Shown: positions 24,301 through 35,648, numbered from the stretch's first letter. The stretch: 64,000 nt of DNA from Mesorhabditis belari (GCA_958450365.1 CAUEEP010000727.1:1307501-1371500), one strand, 5' to 3'. Numbers and translations: made by a program. Notes: generated by a model not told the origin, from the sequence alone.

Positions 24301-24431
24301 ATTACTGTCTGTCTATCTTTCTTTTTCATTTAATTTCTATGCATCTTCATTCAACTCACACTAATCGCTTGATCTCTCTCGACCTTTTGATATTTGTTCT
24401 TTGAGCCGGAGGTTTTTGTGACGACCGTCAT
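21364..24431 (-). CDS. Delta-9 acyl-CoA desaturase (stearoyl-CoA desaturase family)
   Basis: This ER di-iron enzyme introduces a double bond at C9 of palmitoyl- or stearoyl-CoA. About nine exons give around 340 residues. The start is [15 protein letters not shown], followed by a short charged exon and two hydrophobic segments. The three histidine boxes are intact: HRLWAH in [20 protein letters not shown] in [20 protein letters not shown], and HNFHH in [17 protein letters not shown]. The C-terminus reads [16 protein letters not shown] then [12 protein letters not shown]. It is closest in type to C. elegans FAT-5/6/7; which one cannot be decided by eye. Two introns carry long simple repeats and the first intron carries a foldback MITE. 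An acceptor-like TTTTAG 40 bp before the ATG suggests trans-splicing. Confidence 0.94.
22385..22710. repeat. Minisatellite (AGTTTAAT)n in desaturase intron
   Basis: About 35 units of AATAGTTT, GATAGTTT and TAATGCTTT variants fill an intron between the exons reading NTRRG and FFFAHMGW. Confidence 0.9.
22908..23205. repeat. Minisatellite (TCTCATTC)n in desaturase intron
   Basis: Two blocks of TCTCTCATTC and TCTTTCATTC units lie in the intron just upstream of the HRCHH exon. The long open frame through them is an artefact of the repeat. Confidence 0.9.
23965..24302. repeat. Foldback MITE, family 5, copy 2
   Basis: This is an inverted-orientation copy of 18857-19174 inside the first intron of the desaturase. 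It shares the TACACTACTGGACAATGA end, the CGCGCGTCTGTAACTCCCTT arm and the flank with GATGGCTTTTGTGAACATAT. Confidence 0.85.
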
Positions 24432-24460
24432 TCTTAAGATTTCCTTGGAGTCTTTCAAGT

Positions 24461-24480
24461 TCTCAAAACTAAAATCAAAG
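24461..24480 (-). promoter_or_regulatory. Probable trans-splice acceptor of the desaturase
   Basis: On the minus strand GACTTTGATTTTAG precedes the start codon by 37 bp with no upstream coding exon, as expected for spliced-leader addition. Confidence 0.45.
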
Positions 24481-24902
24481 TCGGTTTTTCGTGTAATTAA
24501 ATGAAAACAAAAGATACAGTAAACAAAAATGAAAAAAAAAAAGAAAAAAAAAATGATAGGCTTATTTGCGATGTTTGTTTTCTGATCAAAGCGATAAGAG
24601 AAGAGTGATCAGTGATCGTTTAACGAGTTCAAATCCTAAGAAAAAGGCGAGATAGGGGCAAAAAAAAGTCATTTGTAGTGTAAAGTACAGTAAAAAGCTA
24701 TCAAAATGTAAAGATACTGCAATTTTACAAAAAAAAACATCTTGGCTCTCTACAGTATGTCAGAATATATGTCTAGCCTAAGGAATGAATGACTGAATAT
24801 CTTTTGCTTTAGTTGAAATTCGAAATACCGTATCTTGACTTTGACGTAAGACTTTAAACCTTTCTGGGTTTAACCTTATTCTGGGAAACTTTAGTGAGAT
24901 AT

Positions 24903-25160
24903 GAGGCTAGAAGGCTTAGTAGCTAGAAGGCTAGGAGGCTTAGTAGCTAGAAGGCTAGAAGGCTTAGTGACTAGAAGGCTAGAAGGCTTAGTGGCTAGAA
25001 GGCTTAGTGGCTAGAAGGCTTAGTGGCTAGAAGGCTAGAAGGCTTAGTGGCTAGAAGGCTTAGTGGCTAGAAGGCTAGAAGGCTTAGTGACTAGAAGGCT
25101 AGAAGGCTTAGTGGCTAGAAGGCTTAGTGGCTAGAAGGCTAGAAGGCTTAGTGGCTAGAA
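24903..25160. repeat. Minisatellite (GGCTTAGTGGCTAGAA)n
   Basis: About sixteen units built from CTAGAAGG and CTTAGTGG words lie upstream of the desaturase gene. Confidence 0.9.
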
Positions 25161-25169
25161 GCGAAATGA

Positions 25170-25925
25170 GGCTAGAAGTTTACTGTATGTACAAAGCATG
25201 AAATCAAAAGAGCTTAAAAGCTACAGTACATCTCGTCTTCTGTAGATACCTTATCTATAGCTAGGTTTTTAAAACAAGGAAGACTTTTGCTGAAATAGGG
25301 TGATAGAATGAGGATTGGATCGGTTGAAAGAGGGGAAGGAGGGGGGTCAGCGGTGGCGTGATTTGATGGTGGCGAGAGAAAAGCTATAAAAGAACAGAAG
25401 AGACATCGCCCAAAAAAGTGGGGAGGGGGGGAAAATGGAATGAGAGCCATCCTAGAGACACACAAATCAGTTATCTGATAGAAAAATTGCAAATTGCAAA
25501 GAAACCGAAAAAAAGCCCGAACTTCGATCTTGTTGGCCTTAAATTTTAAGCTGATCAATCTCGGATCAATCGGATCAATTGATCTCTCGGATCAATCGGA
25601 TCAATTGATCGGAGAGATCCCAAAAGGGATGATAACGAAGTGAAATTCGAGATTTTCAAGGAAATTTCATTTTTTAAAGGCAGTTTTTTTAAAATTTCGA
25701 TTTTGAAATGAAGAATATTTGCGGGGAAATTGTTTTGCCAAAAATAACTCAAAAATCTTTTCAAAAAGGCATGTTTTGATGTCATCAAAAGAGATTTCAT
25801 CAAAAGAATGCACTTAAAATGAAAGTTTTTTTTTTGGTGCAATGAAAGGGCACTTTTTTTGTTTAAATGTACACAGAAATTGATTCAGTGAAAAGTTAGA
25901 AAGTCAAAGAGTTATCGAAAGAACT
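25170..25925. other. Intergenic, no supported gene
   Basis: I see no coding exon. The stretch at 25552-25618 is a small repeat of GGATCAATCGGATCAATTGA. The minus-strand frames across 25214-25842 show no known motif. Confidence 0.4.
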
Positions 25926-25927
25926 TA

Positions 25928-26220
25928 AGGACTTATAGACGTTAAATCTAAAGATATTCAGTTAATAAGAGGTGTATTAAAGGCTAAAGTACAATAAAAG
26001 CTTAGAATCAAAGGTATTCAGTTAATAAGAGGTACATTAAACGCTAAAGTACTATAAAAGCTTACAATCAAGGATATTCAATTAATAAGAGGCACATTAA
26101 ACGCTAAAGTACAATAAAAGCTTACAATCAAAGATATTCAGTTAATAAGGGGTACATTAAACGCTAAAGTACTATAAAAGCTTACAATCAAAGATATTCA
26201 GTCAATAAGGGATACTGTAA
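25928..26220. repeat. Five-unit minisatellite, 60-bp period
   Basis: Units of about 60 bp, containing GATATTCAGTTAATAAGAGG and ACTATAAAAGCTTACAATC, repeat five times with a few substitutions. Each unit holds TATAAAAG, which may be chance. Confidence 0.9.
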
Positions 26221-26750
26221 GAAAATGTCTTACTTAATAGACACCGGAGTTACTCTTTTACTCATTTTACTCATTTTACTCATTGTTAATAAACAGTTTT
26301 GTGTTTTCTAAAGTGCAAAATTCTTTAGATTCGAATTTTAGAAGTGAAAACTGTTTGCTAATAGGCATAAAGTTCGATAAATGTATAAAATTAAAGAAAA
26401 TTCATTTCAGACAAAGAAAAGCCAATCACAAATGGACTTTGTGATTATTTACAAAGCAAAATTTTTCCAAAGAAATCTGTAAGACAAGCTCTCCGAGATT
26501 CTGGGGGTCATTTGGGTCCTTTTATCTTCGACGAGGGTTGATGGAGGGGGAAAAGAGTGAGAGAAATGGGAAAAGTGGGAATGGGGGAAGGGGACTGACT
26601 ACAAAGCGTAGTCACCCTCTTTGCCGATCGCCCGATCACACCACCATCTTTCTTTTCGCTGTCTTTCTTCATTTCTTCCATCAAAAGCACAGTTCTTTTT
26701 TTTCCACTCAACTGCCCATAAAAACTGCGAAAAAATTTGCGTACAAGGTT
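26221..26750. other. Intergenic, no supported gene
   Basis: Open frames of about 80 codons on both strands at 26508-26780 mirror each other over a G/A-rich tract and show no known motif. Confidence 0.4.
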
Positions 26751-26751
26751 C

Positions 26752-26925
26752 AAAGATGGGGTGCTGAAATGTCGCTTTGATCACGGAGTGTAGCTAGGTT
26801 CTGGAATTGTGAAACAGAAGACACATCGATGGGGAATCGATGGAGTGCTGAGATGTGGCTTTGACCACGGAGTGTAGCTAGATTCTGGAATTGTGAAACA
26901 GAAGACACATCGATGGGGAAATGAC
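26752..26925. repeat. Two-unit tandem repeat, about 84 bp
   Basis: The unit with CACGGAGTGTAGCTAG and GAAACAGAAGACACATCGAT occurs twice in a row. The minus frame through it (QFQNLATLR twice) is not evidence for a gene. Confidence 0.85.
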
Positions 26926-27098
26926 TTTGGCGGTTGACTTTGGTCACTGAATTTAAGCTTTAATGTAGTTGAAGTTAACTGACAATGAGGTCAAGTTTGA
27001 ATAAATCGAACTTACTGAAGTCTAAAGTAGTTGCATATTTAAAATTTGGATGAGTCTTAAGATATTCATTTATGCAGAAGACTCTTTTGGATTAGACT

Positions 27099-27412
27099 CG
27101 GAGTGGGACAAATGCGACCTTTTTTGCGCACCCGCACATTTGCGCACCTTTTTTTCCGCATTTAGCCCATTAGCGCACCTTTTTTCGCGTTTTAAAAAGC
27201 TCTAAAAAGCTACTATTAACCAATTTCTATTCCAAATGTTGTTTTTCTAGGTAATTTTAGGGCGTAGAATCGAAATTTTGACATATCAGAGCTTGTAGAA
27301 GCGAACGGACGGAGTTATACAAAGAGAAAAATCAACAATTTTCTGTAATTTGACCTAGCCTTTTTGTCTTTCAAATTGGTTCCACACGCTTTTGTCCATT
27401 TGTCCCACTCCC
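27099..27412. mobile_element. hAT-type MITE, copy 2 (8-bp TSD ATTAGAC[T/C])
   Basis: It belongs to the same family as 14749-15232, with ends GGAGTGGGACAAATGCGACC and TTTGTCCCACTCC. It is flanked by ATTAGACT on the left and ATTAGACC on the right, a 7 of 8 match to a target duplication. Confidence 0.85.
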
Positions 27413-27424
27413 ATTAGACCTATT

Positions 27425-27886
27425 TTTTTTTCTTTTGCAATTATTAACCGTATTTGCTAGATTAACTAATGATAGACGAGTAAACGGTAAATTGTTTTTG
27501 TTGTTATTTGCAACTCTGCAATTTGTTTTGTAGCTAATTCTCAGATCTCTTTTCGTATCACCAAACTTGCCTCCTCTCTGTAGCGTTCAATTGGCAAAAA
27601 TGCAAGGAAACTTCAGACCTTGTCCAACCGTCAAGGAAACGAGAAAAGAGATAAGATTTTACGGGCGTCAAAAGGATGCAAAAAAAACAAGAACACAAAC
27701 AGCTGGAAAGAAAAGAAAAGAAAAAAATGGATAGAAAATCCCGAAAGGACAATAAATCAATGATTTGCAAGAAGGGAAACAAACAGAGCAATGAGTAAGA
27801 GGGTAAAGTGCAATGGGCAAAGAATGGATGAATGCAAGCAAGAGATTTCCGGTCAACCAACCATCCCAAGTCCGGTCAAAGTCTAA
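27425..27886. other. Intergenic, no supported gene
   Basis: The minus frame at 27558-27869 is hydrophobic (SIFFFSFLSSCLCSCFF) only because the plus strand is A-rich. I do not accept it as a gene. Confidence 0.4.
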
Positions 27887-28003
27887 GAAGAGTGTGCGTC
27901 GTTTATTTTCAGAAATCTTGAGAAATCGACATGGACTTTGCCTCCAGTTTTAGCAAGAGTTAGCAAGAAATGATGAAATCATCCATGTCAGCTACATCAT
28001 ATT
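27887..28003 (+). repeat. Partial duplicate of first exon of gene A
   Basis: This segment repeats 28424-28556, including GTGTGCGTCGTTTATTTT, the acceptor-like TTTTCAG, and the start ATGGACTTTGCCTCC. It lacks about 22 bp present in the full copy and its frame stops after MDFASSFSKS. It ends at CATCATA, directly followed by a mariner-like TTGGGTTGATGGAAAAGT. The roughly 420 bp between the two copies also contain, on the minus strand, a B-box-like GGTTCGACTTCC near 28330. Confidence 0.75.
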
Positions 28004-28465
28004 GGGTTGATGGAAAAGTCCTTCCCGATTTTTTGGGAGAGTACCTTAAATTTGTCGAATTTTGACGTTTTATAGCTCATCCTAAAGCTGAATTCAAGAC
28101 GGATCGATTGGTAAAAACCGTTTTGAGATATCTCTTTTCTAAAAGTTTTTACAGCTATTTTAGTAAAGGGCGGCAGAGCCAAAAAATGGCTGTTTTCACG
28201 TTTCGTTAGTTTTCCGTGCAGAAACCTAGGCTAAAAACATGTGTTTCGTGATCGGCGTCAAAAATAACCCCTAGACACGCATTTTCAGAATCTTAGCAAA
28301 AAAATTTTGAAAAATATTGTCACCGGTGGAAGTCGAACCAGCGACCCTCAGATCAATAGCCTTTCCGCCGCTTTTCGCGATTTTCCTTCGTTTTTCTCGT
28401 TTTTCTCGTTTTTTTTTTGTATAAAAGTGTGCGTCGTTTATTTTTAGAAATCTTGAGAAATCGAC

Positions 28466-29594
28466 ATGGACTTTGCCTCCAGTTTTAGCAAGACTACGAC
28501 TTCATCATTCATCAGTTCGCGAGAAATGATGAAATGATCCATGTCAGCTACATCATAGATCGTTCATTATTTCGGATTACGGTAAAACAAGTTAATAGAC
28601 AGGCTTGTAAAAGCCATTCAGTCATCATTGATGCATTTGCATACGAACATAAATTTACATACGGCCTACTCCCAGAGAAAAAGACAGGAAAATCAAAAAT
28701 TTTATTTGAGTCTTCTACGACACGAAGAGGTTCGTTTTTTTTCTTTGATTAGTTTTGTTTTCTTTATTAGTTTCGTTTTTTTTTGATCAGCTTCGCTGGT
28801 TACGCCACGATTGTTTTCTAAAGTGCACTACTGTGCGCCAGCTATCGTACCCAGTGTTGATGCCGTAAAAAGAAAAACGTGACGACGGCACATCACTTTT
28901 TACATTTTTCCGTATTACATATTTATTTTTAGTTCAGAAAACGATGCTAGTGCACAGGAGACGTGGATGGAATTCAAAGTGCCACTCCATCCCAGTGCCG
29001 CATCCTGCTGCTCTTCGTATACCAGGTTCTGTTTTTTTTTTTGACATGTTTGTCAACGATTAAGCATTTTTTTAGGGATTGCTCAACCCCTACCTCAAAA
29101 ATGGTTTGTAGACACGGCGACTTACGGCCATTCGAAACAAAATGTGCTTTACACGGTTGGCTTTATTGAAATCAAGTAGTATTGTGGTTTAGATCTATCC
29201 TAACCTTGCGGTGACTCGAGAAGTGATTTCAATGGAGAAAAATTTCGACTTCAGCTATGCGGGTGAGTTTGTTCTTCTTCCTGCGCTTCATTCGGACTCA
29301 ATTTTCATCAATCATCTCGCCGAACAAGCACCGGTTTGTAGTTTAATTTGTTATAGCAAAAGGAAAGTTGAATATTTGATTTTGGTTAACTATAAACTTT
29401 GATCTATGCAGCTAGTTTAGATTTCTTGCGACCAACATGCAGCTCATCGTGCGCATACTCCACCTATTCGGGACAACGAGGGTTTTAAGAGCACTTATTT
29501 ACTGGTGTGTTTTCGCATTCCTCACTCACTTTCTATTTAGTCACATATGGAAGAACTTTGTGGAAAACTCGAGAAAATCGTATCGAAACAATAG
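28466..29594 (+). CDS. Gene A: unknown protein next to nanos-like gene
   Basis: I do not recognise this protein. Eight or nine short exons join in one frame through introns of 36-90 bp. It begins MDFASSFSKTTTSS, continues with SYSQRKRQENQKFY-type charged sequence and LRWLRHDCFLKC, then VPLHPSAASCCSS, RIAQPLPQKWFVDTATYG, VTREVISMEKNFDFSY and HSDSIFINHL, and ends HMEELCGKLEKIVSKQ. The total is about 235 residues with no signal peptide or membrane helix. An acceptor-like TTTATTTTTAG lies 19 bp before the ATG. The last three exons reappear, inverted, at 49727-50059 with only substitutions that keep the frame. This supports the exon calls but shows that only this copy is complete. Confidence 0.6.
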
Positions 29595-30210
29595 TGTTGT
29601 GCTTTTGGATTTGCTCTGTAACACCTAAATTTGGTTCAGGTATTTCCTTCAGTTGGATTTTAAAAGTTTTCATTTTATACGCTCCACCAACTTGACCTTG
29701 ACACAATCATCAAAGAACCCGAAAATTGTGTATATGTTGTCAAAGCCTAGCCAAAGTATTTTTTCCTGTTGTGACATTGGATTTACCTCTCGCTTTTCTG
29801 AGAATTTACCGACTAGACTGTTTAGCTGATTTTTTTTGTAATTATCACCGTTTTTGGTGTTAACTTAATAAATTGTAACAATCGTGGTTCTGCTTCAATC
29901 ATAAAAAAACTTCGCTCAAAGTCGGAAACTTTTAAATGATACTTTTTGATGAGTGTATGGTGTTTTTCAAACTTTGAAATGTTACACACGGTAATTTGAT
30001 CGAAAAATGAGAGGGCCTCAAGAATTTACTGGTGAAAAGATATTCAAGCAAACAACTGCGAATGCTAAAATATTTGAGATTGGCCATATAAAATTGTGCA
30101 ACTCGGTCATTTTTAGTTACGTTTGTGCCAGTAACACGTTTTTACTTTTCATTCTTTACTGCGTTAGTTTAAATCTATATTTTAGTGAATCTAACAAATA
30201 ATAACCAGGG

Positions 30211-31502
30211 ATGGATCCACCCCTTCAAAGGTTGTCTTGTCTTAAAAGCAAACTTTATCCTAAAGCTTTTCAGTCTACCGGGAAACGAGAGCGAGTCTAA
30301 CCAGTGCGATTTTGTCACTAATCAAATGGCTAACTTACAGGTAGTGCTTATACTTTTTTCTTTTACTAATATGTCTTTTTAAGGGATCAAACGGCAATTT
30401 CATGGAGAGCTTGCGTGTGCGTCAAAATTCGGTATTTTTTTGCAGGACTCGAAGTTACATTCTTTAATTTATAGCGAAGATCACAGAGTTGTAGTGAAGG
30501 TGCCGTGGAGGCCAGTGCTCAGATGCTTGACGATTTGGTTTGTTATATTAGTTCATTATTAACAATCATTATTTAAGCTGACCATTCAGAGACAACCAAT
30601 TACTGGTATAAATGGCCATTCTCAACGACCCGCTGCTATGGTATTTGTTTACTGCATGGAAATTAGGCTAATGTCTGATTAGATCGTTGCTCCGCCATTC
30701 GAAGACGCTTTTCCAAGGACTCCAATGCAAGCCACTACAACTTCAAGGACTCCAATGCAAGCAACCTCAAGGATTCCAATGCGAGTGACTCCAAGGCCTA
30801 TCTTTCAGACATGTCATATCGACGAGACGGTGGGATTATTCGCTTAATCACAAGAAATTTATTTTATTGCTTACCATTTTTTTTATTTATTTCTCATTTA
30901 GAGACCACAAAATGTGCCGGTGCGAAAAGTCAGACCGCTCTCAATTCTTCCAAGTTTGATGCAAATGCCAGTTCGAGGACCAAGGATTCCAACTATTGCT
31001 TTTTCACCAGTCTTTCGTCAGGTCGAATTTTAATAGACTAGATTTTTAAGTAAATTGTTGTAAAATCACTTGTTTTAGCCTCATCCACCAATAACTGACC
31101 CTTTTCAAAATCAAAATGGAGCGCCAAAGTTCAATGGTCCCGTGGTACTTAAATCTTATACATTTATTAGGCTTGTATCGAGTTCAGGAGGTATGTAGCT
31201 ATTGTCGATCATCGGGTCAGCGTTACTACTACGGTCACACGAAGAAGAATTGCCCCAAGTTGGCTTCAATGTCACCCTGTCGTCGATGTGGAGCTGTTGG
31301 AATATTTAATCACACAGACATGTAAGAGAAGTTTTACCTATTTAATATAGAACTTTGAGGTATTGTCCCGCCAACAAAATGATGCTAAATTTGAAGCGCA
31401 GCGAGGAAGAGCATCGGCAGTTTATGCGCGACATCAAAAAGGTCTTCTTATTATTTTTGAACTAATACTAGTATAATATTTTAGGGCCGTGAGATCGATT
31501 AA
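30211..31502 (+). CDS. Nanos-like zinc-finger protein, copy 1
   Basis: Nanos proteins are RNA-binding translational repressors that act with Pumilio in germ cells. About nine exons with introns of 34-60 bp join in frame from MDPPLQSLPGNE to KKGREID, giving around 245 residues. The C-terminal zinc region reads CSYC..GH....C then CRRCGAVGIFNHTDMYC. The second knuckle is C-x2-C-x7-H-x4-C, exactly the Nanos spacing. The first is C-x2-C-x10-H-x4-C, shorter than the usual x12 and x10, so it is an atypical member. The N-terminal part is low complexity, with tandem RTPMQATS repeats. The last introns split the second finger at HTDM/YCP. A paralogue 20 kb away (50849-52110) keeps the whole frame. Another kind of CCHC protein remains possible. 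Confidence 0.65.
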
Positions 31503-32172
31503 TAAAAACGCTGCTATTGAACTAATACCTGTGAATATTGTTTTACCTTGTTTTTTCCAAATCCGTCCCGATTAATTCTTCAACCTTTCAAACCCATTTA
31601 AGCAACCTTTACCTTTGTTATTTTGTAATTTTGCACCTTTCATTCTTTACGGATCTTTCATTTTTGAGCACAGCTCGGTTTTTCGTTAAATTCACCGTTG
31701 TTATTTAATAAAAATTTGGGTTATGTGCGGGTAGAATTGAAGCAATGCATGTTGATGGAAAACACTTGAATCCCACACGAAATCCAATTGTTTCAGGAGG
31801 GCTTGGCGAACCAAAAGCGAAAACAAAACGGGTGCCGGGCAAACCGTTTCGCCCACGATGGCCGAAAAACAACGGGAAAATTCGGACTCAACCGGCCACT
31901 TTTTTCGGAGACCCTGTATATTAAAACAGATTTAACCCGGTTGGTATGTAGCTGCACAACCAAGTGAAGTGCACTTGTTGAACGACCCAAGACAAAACTT
32001 TAAAATCTTTTGACGGGTTTCTTTGAGTTAATACAAATTTAAGAAGGCAGCGAAACCACTCCGAGATAAGCAAATTTATTAAAGCAAATAAGTTCAAAAC
32101 AATTTGCATGATCACAATGATGCGAATAAACAAACGAAACAAGTAGTAATTTGTTGCAGATTCATTTTGAAG

Positions 32173-32628
32173 TCACTTTTTTCTTCCTTTCATTGTGCCA
32201 TCCGAGATTGTACTCTTATGAAACATGTCTCGACGAAGCTTCTTTCCCGTGTACCTAAGAATTCTTTTGAATTGAAAGCAACAAGATTTACCTGACGATA
32301 TCTTTTGGCTCAACAAAAGTCAGCTGTTTTTCCCTGTTTGCATTGATGGATGCTTGAATGCTAAAGAAAAGGTAATTAAAAACGTAAAAATGCAACAAAC
32401 TCTGACAATATTTGAAGGGTCCATTTAAATTCTAGTAACCAGCTGCATTGATCATCGTGCGCACCGTGTTCCCGAAAAGCACTTGTCTGTTGAAGAAAAG
32501 CGGACCCTTGTCGCTCGGCTGGCTTTGGGCAGCCATCCGATCGAGTTTTCCGGTCCATACCTCCAGCACCACTTCGGCATTCGTCGGAAGATCATTGTGG
32601 GTGGAAATATCGTCCTCGCTTTGTTCCA
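32173..32628 (-). pseudogene. Gene C, shortened copy
   Basis: This is homologous to the gene at 52815-53485. It keeps NAEVVLEVW, PLFFNRQVLFGNTVRTMINA, NREKQLTFVEPKDIV and the end RTMKGRKK-like (here GTMKGRKK). Compared with the other copy it has lost one intron with its neighbouring codons (GKIKLVP..IKLDP fused to GKLDRMA), one small exon (NCNTTSSDD) and all sequence upstream of EQS. It could still be read in frame, so it may be a short active form, but no start codon with a good context is visible. Confidence 0.5.
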
Positions 32629-32878
32629 GCGATGTCACAGAGAGATCACAATAACATGTCAGCTATAATATGCACCTTCGATTTTCCCTTTCCACAACAC
32701 AAGTGAGAATCATCTTCCACGACGGGAGTGAGGGATTTCCAAAAGCATGCCAATCCCAGGCTGTCATCGTCGATTAGTCGTCAAAAATGGGGATTGGCAA
32801 AAAAAAAAAATATTCAGCTGAGGTAATAAAAATAGGCAGCTCTGTTTAATTGTCACTTGTGGATGTGAATTCTTTGAT

Positions 32879-33605
32879 TCACAAAAAACCGGTGATTGAT
32901 CGAACAGAAGCATTGATCAATGTCAAAGAGAAGAAAATGATCCCCGACCAGGCATCGAGCGCCATTTTCAATAGCAAAATCTAAAATTTTCAAATAATCA
33001 AATTACAAATTACAGTCATCATTCTCCACAACTCACCCACAAATACGGTCTCTCCATCGAGTAAATGTAGGCTTGTGGTGCATCTTTTGCAAGTAGAGGC
33101 GCCAAATTTGGGTCAGTTTTCACCTATTCAAGCAATATTTTATACTAATACTCTATTGGAAGTATACTAATACTTCTGATACTCATTTTTCTTACATATG
33201 AATTAGTTGTTCCATTGATATCCTCAAAATACAGCATTGTCATCGCCCATAAAGTCACCGGCCCAGTCATGTAGAGAAATGGGTAAGCAATGGAGACAGC
33301 TTTATTCGAGAGACGAGTCTAAAATTGTACAGATAAAATTGTACAGATAAAATTGTACAGATAAAATTGTACAGATAAAATTGTACAGATAAAATTGTAC
33401 AGATAAAATTGTACAGATAAAATTGTACAGATAAAATTGTACAGACTAAATTTGTACAGACTAAATTTGTAGAGTACTTTATCCTTGAGTTAGACAAAAG
33501 TTCAACAATTTTATGTAGCACCATCAGCAAGATGTCATTCTCAATTCAAGCTTTGATTAAGCTGAACATTTCGAGCTGAACCTGCTAGAACAGCTGTAAT
33601 TGTAA
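32879..33605 (-). CDS. Gene E: 3' part of a membrane protein gene, unknown
   Basis: Three exons join cleanly in phase 0: one with AYPFLYMTGPVTLWAMTMLY, one with DPNLAPLLAKDAPQAYIYS, and the last with KMALDAWSGIIFFSLTLIN ending SITGFL and TGA. At least two hydrophobic helices are present. A fourth exon (GSARN, near 33590) is possible upstream. I could not find the 5' end; it may be lost or lie in the repeat-rich DNA beyond 33.6 kb. An intron carries a 14-bp minisatellite. The family is not recognised. Confidence 0.55.
33316..33475. repeat. Minisatellite (AATTGTACAGATAA)n
   Basis: About nine perfect 14-bp units plus two variants (AATTTGTACAGACTA) lie in an intron of gene E. Confidence 0.95.
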
Positions 33606-34640
33606 ATGTGAATGTAGAAATCCCAATTTTATAAACTTTATCTAATTCTGCGCCAAATTTCTGACCGTTTCTAAAATTTTTTCTCAAGCTCTCATAAGAA
33701 AAGTTTCGGCAATTTTCAGAAATCTTCTTTAGCTTAAAAATATTTTAATGTATCTAGTTTTGAAATAAAAAAAAAGAAGATAAAAATCGTTTGAGTGGTT
33801 CTCGAGAAACCTAATCCCGAACTTGACTAGTCAGAGAAGCGGCGGTTGTTAATTATGCATCAACCCAATATTTTTCGAATGATACAAACTGGATCTCATT
33901 TGGTTCAGCCATCATTTTTAAAATTCACTTTTTTCCAAAAAGTCCGGTTATTTATGTTACACCCTAATATAAAATTATTTCCTAGCTTTAGCAAGAAAGA
34001 TATTACACCGAAAACTGATGGAAACCTCGTTCTCTTGGCAATCATTGAATGCATTGCCCGACTTATCATCATTTTTGTTTTCGATCGGATCAATTACTTT
34101 GACTCTTTATGGACTTTTCTCCGAAAAACTTTGCAAAACTCGATTTGGGTGTGAAATTGATGGTAAAATTTTAAGCTTTGAACTGACCAAAATAAATGGT
34201 GTAGGAGACTCTCTTACATCTTTCCAATCATAAATAAACTGCTTCGGAGTCAAAAATGTCAAAAAAGGGCTTGGTCCGTAGACGAAAAAGAAAAAAAAGA
34301 AAAAACGCTGCGGTTTCGAATGGGTTAAACTATCAGCTTGGCAACTTGAAAGTTGGTACAGTGATTCATTGCACTTTTAGAAGTAACTAGTGCACCAATT
34401 AATCTATAATTTTTACAAATAAAAAAAATCTATTTATCCTCTAAAACAGACTTTTGACAGATTTAGAAAAGCTTCGGTTCTGTAAATTTCTAGAATGCAA
34501 CAAGTTGCGCAACCAAAAATGATGTCCATGTCATTTTTGCACTTTGTTTTTTTCTTTATATTTCCTTTACATCCATACATTTATATTAGAATAATATTTC
34601 CTTAAACTCTTATATGTAAATAATGTACTCATTTCAAAAT
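33606..34640. other. Intergenic, no supported gene
   Basis: A mariner-like end (minus strand ATTGGGTTGATGCATAA) is at 33850-33866. The plus frame at 33846-34154 is hydrophobic but shows no known motif or splice structure. Confidence 0.4.
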
Positions 34641-35178
34641 CGAGTACCCTAAAGTCTCGAGTATAAGTTCATCCGAGTATAAGTTCATCCAAGTTCTACC
34701 TTAATTTACATTCGCTTTAATTGCTTTGAATTTCTTTTTGTTGGGTTTTTATACATTTTTATTGTTATATAAACTTTTATTATTGTTCTTGGAGCGCGGG
34801 ATACTACAGGGTGACAGCCTATCACCATTGCTATTTGTTATGTGCATGGATACATCCAGATGATAGTGTTGAAGAAGACGCTGGAAAGCATCTCTTTCGA
34901 CCGTCGACGTGGACTTTGGCCGGATGATGAGGGCAGGGAGGGATCCATAAGACTGAGCACCGAAGAGGAGCAGGGCGGCCGCGCCGAGCCACGCCCGGAG
35001 CAACAAATAACAGCATAAAATTGCTATAACCCTCAATAAATTTACTTCTATTATTGTCCTTAAAAAGCAAAAAAGTTATGCTGCAGCGGGGTTCGAACCC
35101 TCGACACACCGCACCGGAGACAGCCGTCAATTCGCATGCGAAAACCAAACAGAACTTATACTCGCGACTTTAGGGTAA
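34641..35178. mobile_element. Composite element with inverted ends, RT fragment and tRNA-like B box
   Basis: The ends are inverted repeats: GTACCCTAAAGTCTCGAGTA on the left and TACTCGCGACTTTAGGGTAA on the right. Inside, on the plus strand near 34793-34858, ERGILQGDSLSPLLFVMCMD is a reverse transcriptase motif 4/5-type sequence of non-LTR elements, followed at once by a stop. On the minus strand near 35085-35110, GTCGAGGGTTCGAACCCCG is a perfect T arm with B box. It looks like nested relics of a LINE and a tRNA-derived SINE within a foldback element. Confidence 0.65.
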
Positions 35179-35648
35179 TATGTAAAAAAATATCGAGACT
35201 GGAGAAATATTTAATTAATTTTTTTATTGCACAATCTACACATACAATCTACAATCAAGGAAATGATGCCAAATTCGATATATTAGCTTGGAAAGGTCAA
35301 AGTAAAGGTGAAAATTTGTTGCCCTGTATTTTTCTAAAAATGCCAAACCACACATTTTTGTTGGGCCAAATGCTACTATAATCTTTGGTCACCCTGTCCA
35401 GCACTCAGCTCTTCATAAAACTGACAAAAAAATTGATGTCGTACTGGCAATGTCGTACTGGCATTTTTGTTACTTAGTTTATGTTTATCAACTTCATAGG
35501 TGAAATTGATTATCAATTTGTAAAGTTTGTTTTCGGTTTTCTTTTTTTTGTATTCTTTGCGTGTTTGCTCTAATGATAAGCATAATTTAATTAGTTTATT
35601 GAGAAAATTCTGGTAAACAAGATTTCAATCGTACATTTGATCGAAGCC

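Noticed and set aside
27558..27869. Hydrophobic minus frame as a membrane protein
   Set aside because: Hydrophobicity follows from the A-rich plus strand; no start context, splice sites or relatives.
28310..28380. tRNA gene on the minus strand (GGTTCGACTTCC)
   Set aside because: Only the T arm is recognisable; no A box or acceptor stem.
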